DNA from: Amaranthus tricolor | Lineage: Eukaryota; Streptophyta; Magnoliopsida; Caryophyllales; Amaranthaceae | Assembly (NCBI RefSeq): GCF_026212465.1 | Contig: NC_080059.1 | Coordinates: forward strand, 18,719,777-18,783,776 | Reading direction: 5' to 3' | DNA length: 64,000 nucleotides | In this document: one piece after another, positions 12,097 through 24,607 of the stretch | How the letters are laid out: each line of letters starts with the position of its first letter | Position numbering within the stretch: the stretch's first letter is position 1 | The notes under the pieces: model-generated | Databases searched by the model: none | What the model was told of the DNA's origin: nothing | Seen by the model: only the letters and a program-made list of their open reading frames with translations | Made by a program: the position numbers and the translations under genes

Positions 12097-12437
12097 TAAA
12101 GTATAAAAATAATCTATACTAATTACAATTTATCAAGGACAAATATTAGCAAGATACGCGACAATCTTGTCTTTTAATTCGCGCATCTCTTCACTTCTCA
12201 AAAGGGCGTGTTTCCCTCGGAATGTCGTTTAAAACCTATATATAATATTAAAATAAAAGATTAATATAGAAATAAACATATTAGATTTTAACAATAATAT
12301 ATTTAATTAAGAACGTAACAAATACTTACGGCATCTATATTTTCGACTCCAAATTCCTTCACCGAATTTATAATATCGTCCATATACTTCAGCGCGTAGT
12401 AGCCGCAGTCAACGGAAGAAGAAGGTTGTTGAAAGCA

Positions 12438-15400
12438 CTAAGAGAAAATAGATGTTAGTGTCAAAAACGGTTAAAAACGCATAAAATCGCAACTTGACAC
12501 GTAATTTCTAGAATATGACTATGAGTTTCAATTCTAACAACTTCTACACAATAATATATACCAAATAGTGTTGTGTGCCAAGTTTCGTGAAAAACAAACA
12601 AAGTTTGAGCTACTTTATGCGCGAAATTGACAAAAACGCTAAAAAACCCTTAAAATCGCAACTTAACACCTAATTTCTAGCATATGACTATTATTTTCAA
12701 TTCTAAGCATTTCAACACAATAATATATTCCAAATAGTGTTGCGTGCCAAGTTTCGTGCATAACAAACCATGGTTGACCTACTTTACGCGCGAAATTGAC
12801 ACAGCAGCAAACTAGTGACCAGACCACCTTCCACGACACTTGGAGACCAAACCTATGCATCCAGGACCTAGGCTAAAGTGGAAATGGAATCTTGGTACTT
12901 GGATCTAGCTATCAAGGTCCTAAAACCATTCTAACAATCCCCGTGGACTCTTAGAAGCTGAGCTGAAGGAGGGCTGCTCGACAGTTTGCTAGATCAGAAT
13001 TTTGTTTAAGTGTTTGAGGTTGTTTCGTGTTCTTTTCATGATCATTTGTAGTTTTTGACTGTGTCATTAATCAAAGCTTATGAACAACATTAATCCTTGC
13101 ATAACCAAGGCCTTAATCAGCCCCGGTTTCGCATCAAAACCAAGTTTGAGTACTTTACGCGCGAAATTGAAAAAAACGCTTAAAAACCCATAAAATCGCA
13201 ACTTAACTTCTAATATCTAGCATATGGCTATTATTTTCAATTCTAAACATTTCAACGCAATAATATATGCCAAATAGTGTTGTGTGCCAAGTTTCGTGCA
13301 TAACAAACAAAGTTTGAGCTACTTTACGCGCGAAATTGACAAAAACGCTTAAAAACCCTTAAAATCGCAATTTAACATCTAATTTCTAGCATCTGACTAT
13401 TATTTTCAATTTTAACCATTTCAACACAATAATAAATGCCAAATAGTGTTGTGTGCCAAGTTTCGTGCATAACAAACCATGTTTGACCTACTTTACGTGC
13501 GAAATTGAAAAAAACGCTTAAAAACCCTTAAAATCGCAACTTAACTTGTAATTTCTAGCATATGACTATTATTATCAATTCTAACCATTTCAACACAATA
13601 ATATATGCCAAATAGTGTTGTGTGCCAAGTTTCGTGCATAACAAACCATGTTTGACCTACTTTACGCGCGAAATTGACACAGCAGCAAACTAGTGACCAG
13701 ACCACCTTCCACGACACGTGGAGACCAAACCTATGCATCCAGGACCAAGGCTAAAGTGGAAATGGAATCTTGGTACTTGGATCTAGCTATAAAGGTCCTA
13801 AAACCATTCTAACAATCCCCGTGGACTCCTAGAAGCTGAGCTGAAGGAGGGCTGCTCGACAGTTTGCTAGATCAGAATTTTGTTTAAGTGTTTGTGGTTG
13901 TTTCGTGTTCTTCTCATGATCATTTGTAGTTTTTGACTGTGTCATTAATCAAAACTTACGCACAACATTAATCCTTGCATAACCAAGGCCTTAATCAGCC
14001 CCAGTTTCGCATCAAAACCAAGTTTGAGTACTTTACGCGCGAAATTGAAAAAAAACGCTTAAAAACCCATAAAATCGCAACTTAACTTCTAATTTCTAGC
14101 ATATGGATATTATTTTCAATTCTAACCATTTCAACACAATAATATATGCCAAATAGTGTTGTGTGCCAAGTTTCGTGCATAACAAACAAAGTTTGAGCTA
14201 CTTTACGCGCGAAATTGACAAAAACGCTTAAAAAACCTTATAATCGCAACTTAACTTCTAATTTCTAGCATATGACTATTATTTTCAATTCTAACCATTT
14301 CAACACAATAATAAATTCTAAATAGTGTTGTGTGCCAAGTTTCGTGCATAACAAACCATGTTTGACCTACTTTACGCGCGAAATTGAAAAAAACGCTTAA
14401 AAACCCTTAAAATCGCAACTTAACTTCTAATTTCTAGCATATGACAATTATTATCAATTCTAACCATTTCAACACAATAATATATGCCAAATAGTGTTGC
14501 GTGCCAAGTTTCGTGCATAACAAACCATGTTTGACCTACTTTACACGCGAAATTGACACAGCAGCAAACTAGTGACCAGACCACCTTCCACGACACGTGG
14601 AGACCAAACCTATGCATCCAGGACCTAGGCTAAAGTGGAAATGGAATCTTGGTACTTGGATCTAGCTATAAAGGTCCTAAAACCATTCTAACAATCCCCG
14701 TGGACTCCTAGAAGCTGAGCTGAAGGAGGGCTGCTCGACAGTTTGCTAGATCAGAATTTTGTTTAAGTGTTTGTGGTTGTTTCATGTTCTTTTCATGATC
14801 ATTTGTAGTTTTTGACTGTGTCATTAATCAAATCTTACGCACAACATTAATCCTTGCATAACCAAGGTCTTAATCAGCCCCGGTTTCGCATCAAAACCAA
14901 GTTTGAGTACTTTACGCGCGAAATTGAAAAAAACGCTTAAAAACCCATAAAATCGCAACTTAACTTCTAATTTCTAGCATATGGATATTATTTTCAATTC
15001 TAACCATTTCAACACAATAATATATGCCAAATAGTGTTGTGTGCCAAGTTTCGTGCATAACAAACAAAGTTTGAGCTACTTTACGCGCGAAATTGACAAA
15101 AACGCTTAAAAACCCTTATAATCGCAACTTAACTTCTAATTTCTAGCATATGACTATTATTTTCAATTCTAACCATTTCAACACAATAATAAATGCCAAA
15201 TAGTGTTGTGTGCCATGTTTCGTGCATAACAAACCATGTTTGACCTACTTTACGCGCGAAATTGAAAAAAACGCTTAAAAATCCTTAAAATCGCAACTTA
15301 ACTTCTAATTTCTAGCATATGACTTATTTTAAATTCTAACCATTTCAACACAATAATATATGCCAAATAGTGTTGTGTGCCAAGTTTCGTGCATAACAAA

Positions 15401-15640
15401 CCAAGTTTGACCTACTTTACGCGCGAAATTGACAAAAACGCTTAAAAACCCTTAAAATCGCAACTTAACACCTAATTTCTAGCATATGACTATTATTTTC
15501 AATTGTAACCATTTCAACAAAATAATATATGCCAAATAGTCTTGTGTGCAAAGTTTCGTGCATAACAAACCAATTTTGACCTACTTTACGCGCGAAATTG
15601 ATAAAAACGCTTAAAAACGCATAAAATCGAATTTGTGTAC
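12438..15640. repeat. Satellite array in intron 9, copy A
   Basis: The 3.2-kb intron before the catalytic-Cys exon is almost all tandem repeat. The monomer is about 169 bp, recognisable by CTACTTTACGCGCGAAATTG and CAACTTAACTTCTAATTTC. Every fourth position is a 371-bp unit starting CACAGCAGCAAACTAGTGAC (12798, 13676, 14555), giving an 878-bp higher-order period (371 + 3 x 169). The repeated 65-codon minus-strand frames are a by-product of the repetition. Confidence 0.9.
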
Positions 15641-15737
15641 CTTTCTTGCTATCCATTTTGGAAATGTGGCTCTGGATGTAGATCCCATTTGTCCACGCAC
15701 TCTTTTCATTGCGCTGAAACGCATGGGAAAAGTAATA

Positions 15738-15841
<104 letters not shown>

Positions 15842-18800
15842 CACTTAATTAAATCAAATTGGTAAAATAATTAATATTACGTACGCATTCAACAACGCTT
15901 TGAATCTTGTGTTGCGAGGTGGGCTTTGAGGTTTTTGTAATGAGTCGAAGACGTGCTCAGTGTTCGTTAAAGGACAAATGATCAAAAGTATCCAATGCAC
16001 ACTACAAACACAAATTTAAAATCAACAAATTAGAGATTAGGTGACTTTAAACATCAAAAGATAAGTTCAATTTCAATAATAAAACTTATTCTTCCCAATA
16101 TGGAGCCAGAATGAATGTGTGTTTAGATGCAAGGGAATTAGTCAAAGCAGTCTCAATGTATGCTCTGACCTGATCTGGATCATTTCTACATTTACTACCC
16201 GAAATCGACTTCGGACAAAACCATCCAATTTTTATTGGAGGTTCGCAAGAATTTAGCTCCTCGTAAGCCGCACTAAACTCACAAATAAGAGAATTTTGTT
16301 AGTAATTCGGTCATTAAAACAATTAAACAGCAATGCCTAACTTGTAAGATAATGAACATCACCTCATGTATACATGGAAAAGAGCTACGTTCAGCATCTC
16401 TCCTCTCAAAAATTGCCCGATGTCACTAGGACCAATAATTACAAACGGGCTCTCTAAAAAGCAGTATTGCTCCTTCAGCAGGGTCAAAATGATTGGTTCC
16501 TCCTCACTTATGCAAGATGCACAATAATGCAGCCATTTGCAATCTTGAGAGAGATCTTTTAGCTCCTTATCAGTCAAAATTGGAGTGCTTGGCATCGACT
16601 TTGACCCAGTCGACACCTTTGCTGAGGAATCGACCTCTCTCCAAGATCTCTTTGGACTCTTTTGCTATTTAAATTTATATAATTAAATTAGTGTGAGCAT
16701 GCAATTAAAAAAATAAAAATAAATAAGGTACAAATGATTCTTACCATGTTAGTGAATCGGACCCAAGCATATGGCCATGTGACGAAACTACCTAGGGCGT
16801 CTGATAGTTTCTCAAGGCTCCATGCTGGCATTGGAATTGGGAGTGAGAAATCTTCAAACCCCTTTACAATAGTCTCCACGGCCACACTGATGTGGCCACT
16901 TGTAACAGGCATTGAATGCACTGTTTGGCCCTCTTTATTTGGTTGGGCCACACCATATGCAACCTCAGTTAAGTCGCCATCACTAGCAACACCTAACTGA
17001 GGTAGCAAAAGAGAACAAGGAGTCGCCTCCTGAAAATTGTGTCGTTTAGTATAATAAGCATCATAATAAAATATTAATTACGCGTTGCAATTTAAATTAA
17101 TAAGTGCTTATATATTTAAAAACTATGTACCTGTAGCACTGGCTCCGGAGTTGGCTCCGGATTTTGAGCAACAAAGTTTATGTTCTCCGGTGTGGTGTTT
17201 TCCCCTTCAGGGGTATTAATAATGAGCTGGGGTGCTACGGGGGTAATGGGCTCGGGTGTTGGCTCGACCAAAGCGTTAGGATCCCCATGTTGACTTTCCT
17301 GATCCTCGACAATCAGGTTTGCCAAGTCCACAATGGGTGCTCCCATCTTCTGCAACACGGCGGCCAGCTTGGCGAGAACGTCCTTCGTAATCTCCGCTCG
17401 GACGGTTGCTGCTTCTTCCCGCAGTGCCGTTCGGGATTCAGTAGCAACACACTCTTTGCCGAATGCCTTCTGTAACCCCACGCGGACGCCTCCTTTTCCG
17501 ACTACCCGCCCACTGTGGTCTTTCCCTAAGACCATATGCAATACGTCAACATTGCCTCTTGGGGTGAACTCCCCCGTAGCTTCTTTTTCCTTCCAGCCCA
17601 TCTGTTTAAATAAAAAGTGACATATATAGCAATTAGTATAAGTACATCAAAGCCAAAGAATACAAAACAAATGAAGAATATACTTAATAATTTCAAAACT
17701 CACCACAGCATCAGCAACCTTCTTCGTTCCCGGATCATTAATGGTAAATTTACCACTTGCATCTCGGGAATGAAGCCTGCAATACCAATCACGCACCAGA
17801 TCTCCAGCAAGAGTATTCACGGATGCGGAGGTAGTCGTAGATGAGGGCGTGGATGAACTTTGATTGGGTTATAAACCCGCATCCACCCACTCTTTTCGGA
17901 CCTCATCGTACGTTTTCTGGCCTAAGCGATGGTAAAACTTCCTTTTGCTAGCAGAATCAGAAGCTTTACCACGCTTTTCCTAATTAATCAATAAAAATTG
18001 AATGTCATGTAATAGTTTAATGACTGAATCAAAAGAAGTAAATTCAAATTGGTAAACTATAATATAATATAAAATACTTACAACTTCTATGGGAGTTGTT
18101 CTTTTGGCAACAAAGGCCTCCCAATCCCTTTTCGATATGTGACCCCATATTTCGTAGGGCATCTTCGAAGGTGCTTGCTCTCCACCTTCGTTTCCCGTTT
18201 TGACCTTTTTGGTCGTACGGGCACGGCTCTTCGTAATCCAGCCAGTTACTAGCTTGGATTTGAAATATCTGAATCTTTCAGCAACAGCTGAAAGAAACAC
18301 ATTCTTCTTGTCCTCATCGCTCTCGATGTGGAAATGATTCTACAAAAAAAATTTATATTTATTACTATCAATCAAATTAATTTTAAAATGAAAATAAATG
18401 AGTAAAAATAGTAAAGTTGCTTACCACAGTATCATGCCATAGAGAGTTCTTCAAACCCTCTGGAACCTCGTTCCATGCGTGCAATATGGAAAGCTTGCGG
18501 ATACATAGACCCACTTGTTTTCCATATTGCCTACGCCATTTTCCGCAGGGTTGACCCAATGCATTGTATTCCAAATGCATGGGTTCTGTGACTTTGAGGT
18601 TTTTTTGTAGGACCTCGCCCTTTTCTTTTCTTACTGGTAGTGGTGAGATCATCCATTGGTGGGGCGTCTTCAGTTTCAAAATCATTGTCAATCGGTGGAG
18701 CGTCTTCAGCCATACGCTCGTATCTCACAATTTGGTCTTCTTCGCTGTCATTACTACGATGCTCATTATCCGAGGTCTCAATCTCGGGGACAATTTCGTC

Positions 18801-19699
18801 TCTGAATAAATGCATTGTATATCAGTACCTGAAAGAGTATGAATAGAAATATATTAATAATATTCATATAATTAATAATATTCATATAAAAACAATAAAA
18901 ATTAATAATTAATAATGTTTTTTAAGATTGTTAATGATGACTTCAATTATACTATAAAAAGTGATCATTTTAAACTTGTAGGTGATTACTTTATAACTAT
19001 AATTGGTCACTTTAGAATTGCTACAAATTATTTGAAGGTACTTAAACTCTTTGATTATAATAATCTTTCCAAAAATTTTTAAAAAATAAAATTTAAAGTT
19101 ATAATTGACTTTAATATACATCAAATTATATAACCTAATAGTGATCTTATTTGAAAATTTATGATACTAGCTACAAACTAGACGTAGAGTACAAACAAGC
19201 ATAAGTCCAATTCACCCTTAAAATCCGGTCTAGTGGCTTATCAATGAACTCCAACAACAACATAAACGAATCATACAATATTAAACGAACAAGAAACTTA
19301 AAAATTAAAAATACTTTCTGAACAAAAAATTATTTACTCCACAAATAATAATATACTAGTATTATTTATCAACTAGGAGTATTATTATTTTGTATTAACT
19401 ATATATTAGAAATAACATGAAAAATAAGAATGCAATATTGATATTTTCATATTAAAATTTCACCTATTTCCCTAACCGTCAAGCAAATAAATACAATCAT
19501 TAAAATACTAGATACTCACTTCAATTCAAAACAATTATTTCATTTATGTAAAATCAGTATTTTATGTAAAATCTATAAGTTGAAACATAGTAAAGTAAAA
19601 TTTTATTTAATTCGTTAAAATTTAAATTTTATTAATATTAATTTTTAATAATTTTTAAAACATACACAACTAAAAATATTTAAAATCGAAATAATTAAA

Positions 19700-20460
19700 T
19701 CAGATAAATTGTGAAAAACAAATATGATAACAACAAGAACAGAAGCAAATTTAAGCATTTAGACAACAACAAGAACAAGAACAGAAGCAAGGATTTACAA
19801 CAACAAGAACAACAAGATTATATTCGATTTTTTACAACAAGAATAAGCAACAAGAACAACAACGTAACAAGATTTTTTACAAGAACAGCAACAACAAGAA
19901 GATGAACATAAACATAATTATATTCGATGAACAGCAACAAGAACAGCAACAAAATTCGAAGTTGGTTCAAAATAAAAATAAGGTAATTAATTTAGGTTTT
20001 TTTAGATATTTATCACACGTACAGTAGATGAACAGAAGCAACAAGAACAGCAACAAAACAAAAGCAACAAGTAGGTTTATGAAAATTCGAATTTTTATGA
20101 TGAACAAGAACAGAAGCAAGGATTTACCTTCAAAACACAAGTTTGATGATGTACAGTAGATGAACAGAAGCAACAAGAACAACAACAAGTTTGTGAAGAT
20201 GAATAACAACAAGTTTGTGAAGATGAACAGCAACAAGTTTGTGAAGATGAACAGCAACGAACACAAATGAAGATGAATAACAGCAAATGAATAAAACAGC
20301 GTTTGTGAAAATGAAGATGAACACAAGAAACGAACACAAATGATCTTGATGCTTAATCTTATACGTTTGTGAAGATGTAGAAGAGGAACGAAGCAAATGA
20401 AGATGAAGCGTTTTTTCAATGAAACACAGTATAACGTATTTGAGAAGATATGCGAAATAA
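19700..20460. repeat. CAA/GAA-rich right-hand leader of copy A
   Basis: Irregular repeats of AACAACAAGAACAG and GTTTGTGAAGATGAACAGCA lie between the deleted TNPD position and the right subterminal zone. Copy B has the matching block at 59460-60170. As both element genes read leftward, this is the likely promoter/leader side. The minus-strand Leu/Phe/Ser-rich frames are composition artefacts. Confidence 0.6.
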
Positions 20461-20506
20461 AAAGAAACTGGCGGGTTTTTGTCCAACAGTCATTTGCTGC
20501 GGTTCA

Positions 20507-21430
20507 GATAAACTTTAAAGCAGGTTCGTCATACAAAAGTTCCATGAATTTAACGTTTGCGGTTGCGTAATAGATTGAACAACAAAATATCACAAGTTCC
20601 ATTCTTTACATATCTCTATCAGTTTAAAGTTTATGTTATCACCACTATGTTTTTCGTACATTAACTCAAAGGCAATAATTAATAGGGAAAATCTTAACGG
20701 CTACTTTTGGCCAGTTCCAAGGAGCCGTTGGGCCGGGGGAACCGTACGGTTCCGATTCATTTTTAAGGAACCGTTGCTATAATTCTACGATCCAAGAAAT
20801 GGCGATCGATCTAGATTGTAGGTAGGATTTTAATATGGTAGAATGTTGTGATGCTACTTAACTCAACAGTTTAGTTGGTAGGATTATAACATGATTATAC
20901 GATCTTACAATCCAACGATCCGAGCCTACAAGGGTAGTTTCAATCGTAAATATTTTATTATAATCTAGATTTCACTTATGAATATTATATAATAATTACA
21001 TGAATACCTTTATAAAATTCTTATTTTTCTTGATTCGCAGTTTAAAAATGAATATTAAAAGTATTCTTTTTTAAAACTTAATAGATGAAGTGTAATAAAC
21101 TTTTACTTACACCATAAAACATAAAAAAGAAAAAAAAATTGATAATTAGTAATCCAAAGCACATTAATGCATATTTGTAGGATCATACGATCTTACGATC
21201 CGATTCGATTGATTTTGATCGTACCGCTTCAACGATCCTAAGTAGAATCCCGATTCTAATAACCTTGTTCATAACACTAAATACTTCAATTGCGTTCAAT
21301 TTCTACACAACGTTGGACAAGGTTTACATTTGATCTTTGTCGCCTCACGATGACTATTAAAGATTGCATATTGATTCGCTTTTTTTGTTATTTTTCTTCC
21401 CATTAATATATCCGTGAAAGTAAATATGAT
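20507..21430. other. Intergenic DNA with GATC-rich repeat debris
   Basis: CACTA homology ends at 20506. At 20740-21260 phrases such as ACGATCTTACAATCC and GATCTTACGATCCGAT recur in direct and inverted form, suggesting a decayed DNA transposon. I could not define termini or target duplications. Confidence 0.4.
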
Positions 21431-22211
21431 TGGTAATGATAAGAAAGTTGGGGGTCTAACTCGATTGGTTTCTCTTCACCATTTTATCTGGGATCGGGGG
21501 ATCAACCTTAAAACTTGATCACACATGTGATGTTGAATTTTAACAATTACATTTCTAGGGCATGAGAAAAAATAACGTTGTCCTTGAAAGCAAGATGGAA
21601 ATTTGGCTTCGTTGATGGTACGATCACGAAGCCCACAGATTTGACCAAACTCATCAATTCCTCTTAATGGGGAGGCACACTCTTTATGGTCTTCCACAAA
21701 TGTCGACCGCAATAAGCGAATGTAAGCAGCAACGGGATCACGCCTGAAGATTATTTCTCCAAACTCATGAACTTATATGATGAATTAGTAAGGTTGAAGT
21801 CGTTACATTATTGTGAGTGTGGACATGGACTTTTGTTGTAGCAGACAAATATCCTAAGGATATACAAGATGACACATACCATCAGTTCCTTGTTGGTGTA
21901 GTTGGCAAGTGCTTTAGCATTGTACGATCAAACTTATTATCGTCTAAAAATCCTATTCCTGATCTTGAACGAGCCTAACAAACTCTTATTAAGAAGAACT
22001 GGTGCAAAGAATGGCCAAAGAGAACGTAGAGTCGAAAACTGAGATGGGCATTTTTGCAACTCAAATGCTACCTTCCCGATGGTCAATATTAAAGAGCTAA
22101 CATGGCAAAGCTTGTTTGTAAGCATTGTAGGATGCAAGGACATGAAGACAATACGTGCTTTAAGCTTCATGGCACACTTGATTGGTGGAACTAGAAGTTC
22201 CGTGGAGGACC

Positions 22212-24607
22212 TGTTATGTAACACCCCGATATTTTATAAATTATATTAAATTAATTTTGAAGTAGTTTTAATAAATTCCTTTCATATACGAATTTAAATA
22301 TTAACATATATTTATATTAAAAATACAATTACGATTTCTAAATAAAGAGGTTCGAATAAAAATAATTATTTTTATTAAAATGTGTGAGCATACGGAGGTG
22401 AGTTCTTAATTGGGCCTCGCAAGAAGATGAATCTAGATAAATAAATAAATAAATAAATAGATAAATAATATAAAGGGATGGGTTAGGGTTGTGAGTACTC
22501 CCTCCCTCACTCACAAAGAATCACGCCGCCACCTTCCTCCTTCTCTTTCTCTCTCTTCTCCATTTCCTCCTTATGTGCCGCAGCTGCTGCCTCAAGAGGC
22601 TACCCATGGTAACCCAACTGCCACCACCATAGGCCTCCTGCCTTTTTCCCTCCACCGTGAGCAGCCACCGCAGCAGGGAAAACCTCACTTCCCCACAAGG
22701 AGTCACGGGTGCAGTAGCTTTCCTTGCTCAGCCTGTCGCCAGCAAACAGGACCCAGGCAGCCGATTTTTTGCCCTGCGCCACCACCTTCACGACCTCCTC
22801 TCACTTCTTCATCCTCTTGCTAGTTTTATTTTGTGAGCCATCTCCTTTCTCTTATTTGATTTCATCATTTCCAATTAAAATTTATAAAGTTTATGAGAAA
22901 AGGGTTGAACTTTGTATGATTGTTATTGAATCTTGTAATGTTGGATTGATGACTTAAATGTACTAATGAATTAGGTTTTTGAAATATGAATAAAAAGTGT
23001 TGAACTTGTATTATTTTCATTGAATCTTTTTGTGGGTAAGAGTGTTTGATGAATTGAACATATTTATGACTTAGAGTTTGAAGTATGAATGAAAATAATG
23101 GTTGTGTGCTATTTTGATGATGTCTTAGTACATGAGCAACTTTATTTGTGTTGAATATTGGAGTTTTGTTAGACATGGTAATTTTAAATGGCCTTGTTGA
23201 AGTAAAAGAAAGCCTTAATGTTGATTACAAGTACTCTTGTTAGGGTATCGAAATTATAAGTAAATAATATTAGTAAGGCTATGAACATAGTGTCAACTTG
23301 TTGAGAATTATTAAATTACTTGTTATGATGTCTTGATTATAGTTCTTCCAAACCTTGAAGAATATAATAGATGATATTGCGATGTGATAAACTTAAGACT
23401 CGTCATTGTCGTCATATAGCACTACATTAACATTGCAAGATTTAAGTGTGAATTGATATGTTATCTTAAAGTAACGTGGATCGATATAACTCAAATTGGT
23501 TGATGTAATGGAATGATTCACACAATCCTTCTACTTTAAACTGATGGAAAGACTTATGTTGTGTTGAGTTAATGATTTTGACTTGTATTGAATGAGTTGT
23601 GTGCGTGCTAGAGTAATCGGAAACTCATGTTGAATGGGTGATAGCAGTTACTTTGGTATTTAGTTTGGTATGGCAAAGTAGTTAAGGGAACTTATTAGTT
23701 CTAATCATAACTTTTAAAGGTGCCCATTTTGTAAGAGGAAAGTAAAGCCTTAGTCGGGTGATTTTGTGACTTTTGATCGTACAGTGACGCTTACAGGTAC
23801 GTACACGCAGTAACTAACCCTTATATGCAATTTGCTTTAAGACATTATTATTTATTGTGATAGTATGCATTGTATCAAAACTATGAGGTACTAGTGAGTA
23901 CACTTTGTATGAAGAGCTATCGACTATGAAATCCTTGCGCTTGGAATAGTTTAGAGAATGAGAGTGTTAATAGAAGACGACAACTACCCCCTTATCTATT
24001 TAAGAATTGGATTATGCCTTACTTGGAGTTAGAATGACTCATTTAGAGGTGAATTTCATATTTTGATGAGTGGCTCAGTGGGTTTTGGCATGCTACTATC
24101 CCAGGGCGCTCATTATTAATCGAAAGTGAAAGTTATTCCCATCTGATAAAGTATTATTATGATTAGCTGGCGTGACTCAACTGGATTATGTCTAGTTGAT
24201 TTAGTAGTTCCCTAGGTGAGGTTCAACGGGATCACCGTAAAGAGGGGTATGAGCATGCTTGGGTCACTAGGCGCCGGATGGCTGATACCGCCCCTTGACC
24301 GAGGTGTTACCATGCGGGCCTTGTAAACCCCAATATGGTGGCCTCTTCACTGGTTTAGAACCCCAGTGTGTTAGTTTTTCGCGAAGGTAGAACCCGATAG
24401 GGTCAGCTGGAGAGAACATGAGCTCATACTTTGCCATGGGCGCCGGATGGCCGATAACGCCCTTGGCCGTGTCACATTTTTAAAGTTAATATTTAACGTT
24501 TATCTAAACTCTCTTCCTTTTTGTTTTATGTAACAGCCAAATTTCCTCCCGTCCTTTACAGTTTTGGTTTCGTTAAGGGGTCAAAAATTCTGGGGTGTTA
24601 CATGTTA
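22212..24607. other. 5-bp target duplication TGTTA around the solo LTR
   Basis: TGTTA occurs at 22212-22216 and 24603-24607, immediately outside the TG...CA element. This confirms its exact borders and an integrase-mediated insertion. Confidence 0.9.
22217..24602. mobile_element. Solo LTR, 2,386 bp, nested in copia gag
   Basis: It begins TGTAACACCCCGATATTTT and ends TTCTGGGGTGTTACA, so it has TG...CA ends with an 11-bp inverted repeat. A perfect 5-bp duplication flanks it. No internal gag/pol is present, so it is an LTR left by recombination. The long LTR with TGTAACACCCC ends resembles chromovirus Tekay/Del LTRs; this lineage call is from memory and tentative. The orientation is not certain. 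A 74-bp end segment (24529-24602) is itself bounded by TGTAACA and TGTTACA and is homologous to the micro-elements at 28812 and 61616. Confidence 0.85.

Noticed and set aside
12438..15640. CRISPR-like array of regular repeats.
   Set aside because: The repeats are long, contiguous 169-bp monomers without unique spacers, and the DNA is a plant nuclear sequence.
12663..15656. Four similar 65-codon minus-strand frames beginning M-H-R-F-G-L or similar.
   Set aside because: They are the same satellite unit read repeatedly. They have no domain, lie in an intron, and their repetition follows the 878-bp period.
19967..20486. Leu/Phe/Ser/Cys-rich minus-strand frames (also 59730-60217) that look like membrane proteins.
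   Set aside because: They are translations of the CAA/GAA/AGATGAACAG repeat in several frames at once. Base composition alone explains the hydrophobic look.
24529..24602. A third independently inserted micro-element.
   Set aside because: The flanking pentamers (TTTTA and TGTTA) do not match. The right border coincides with the solo LTR end, whose own duplication is perfect.
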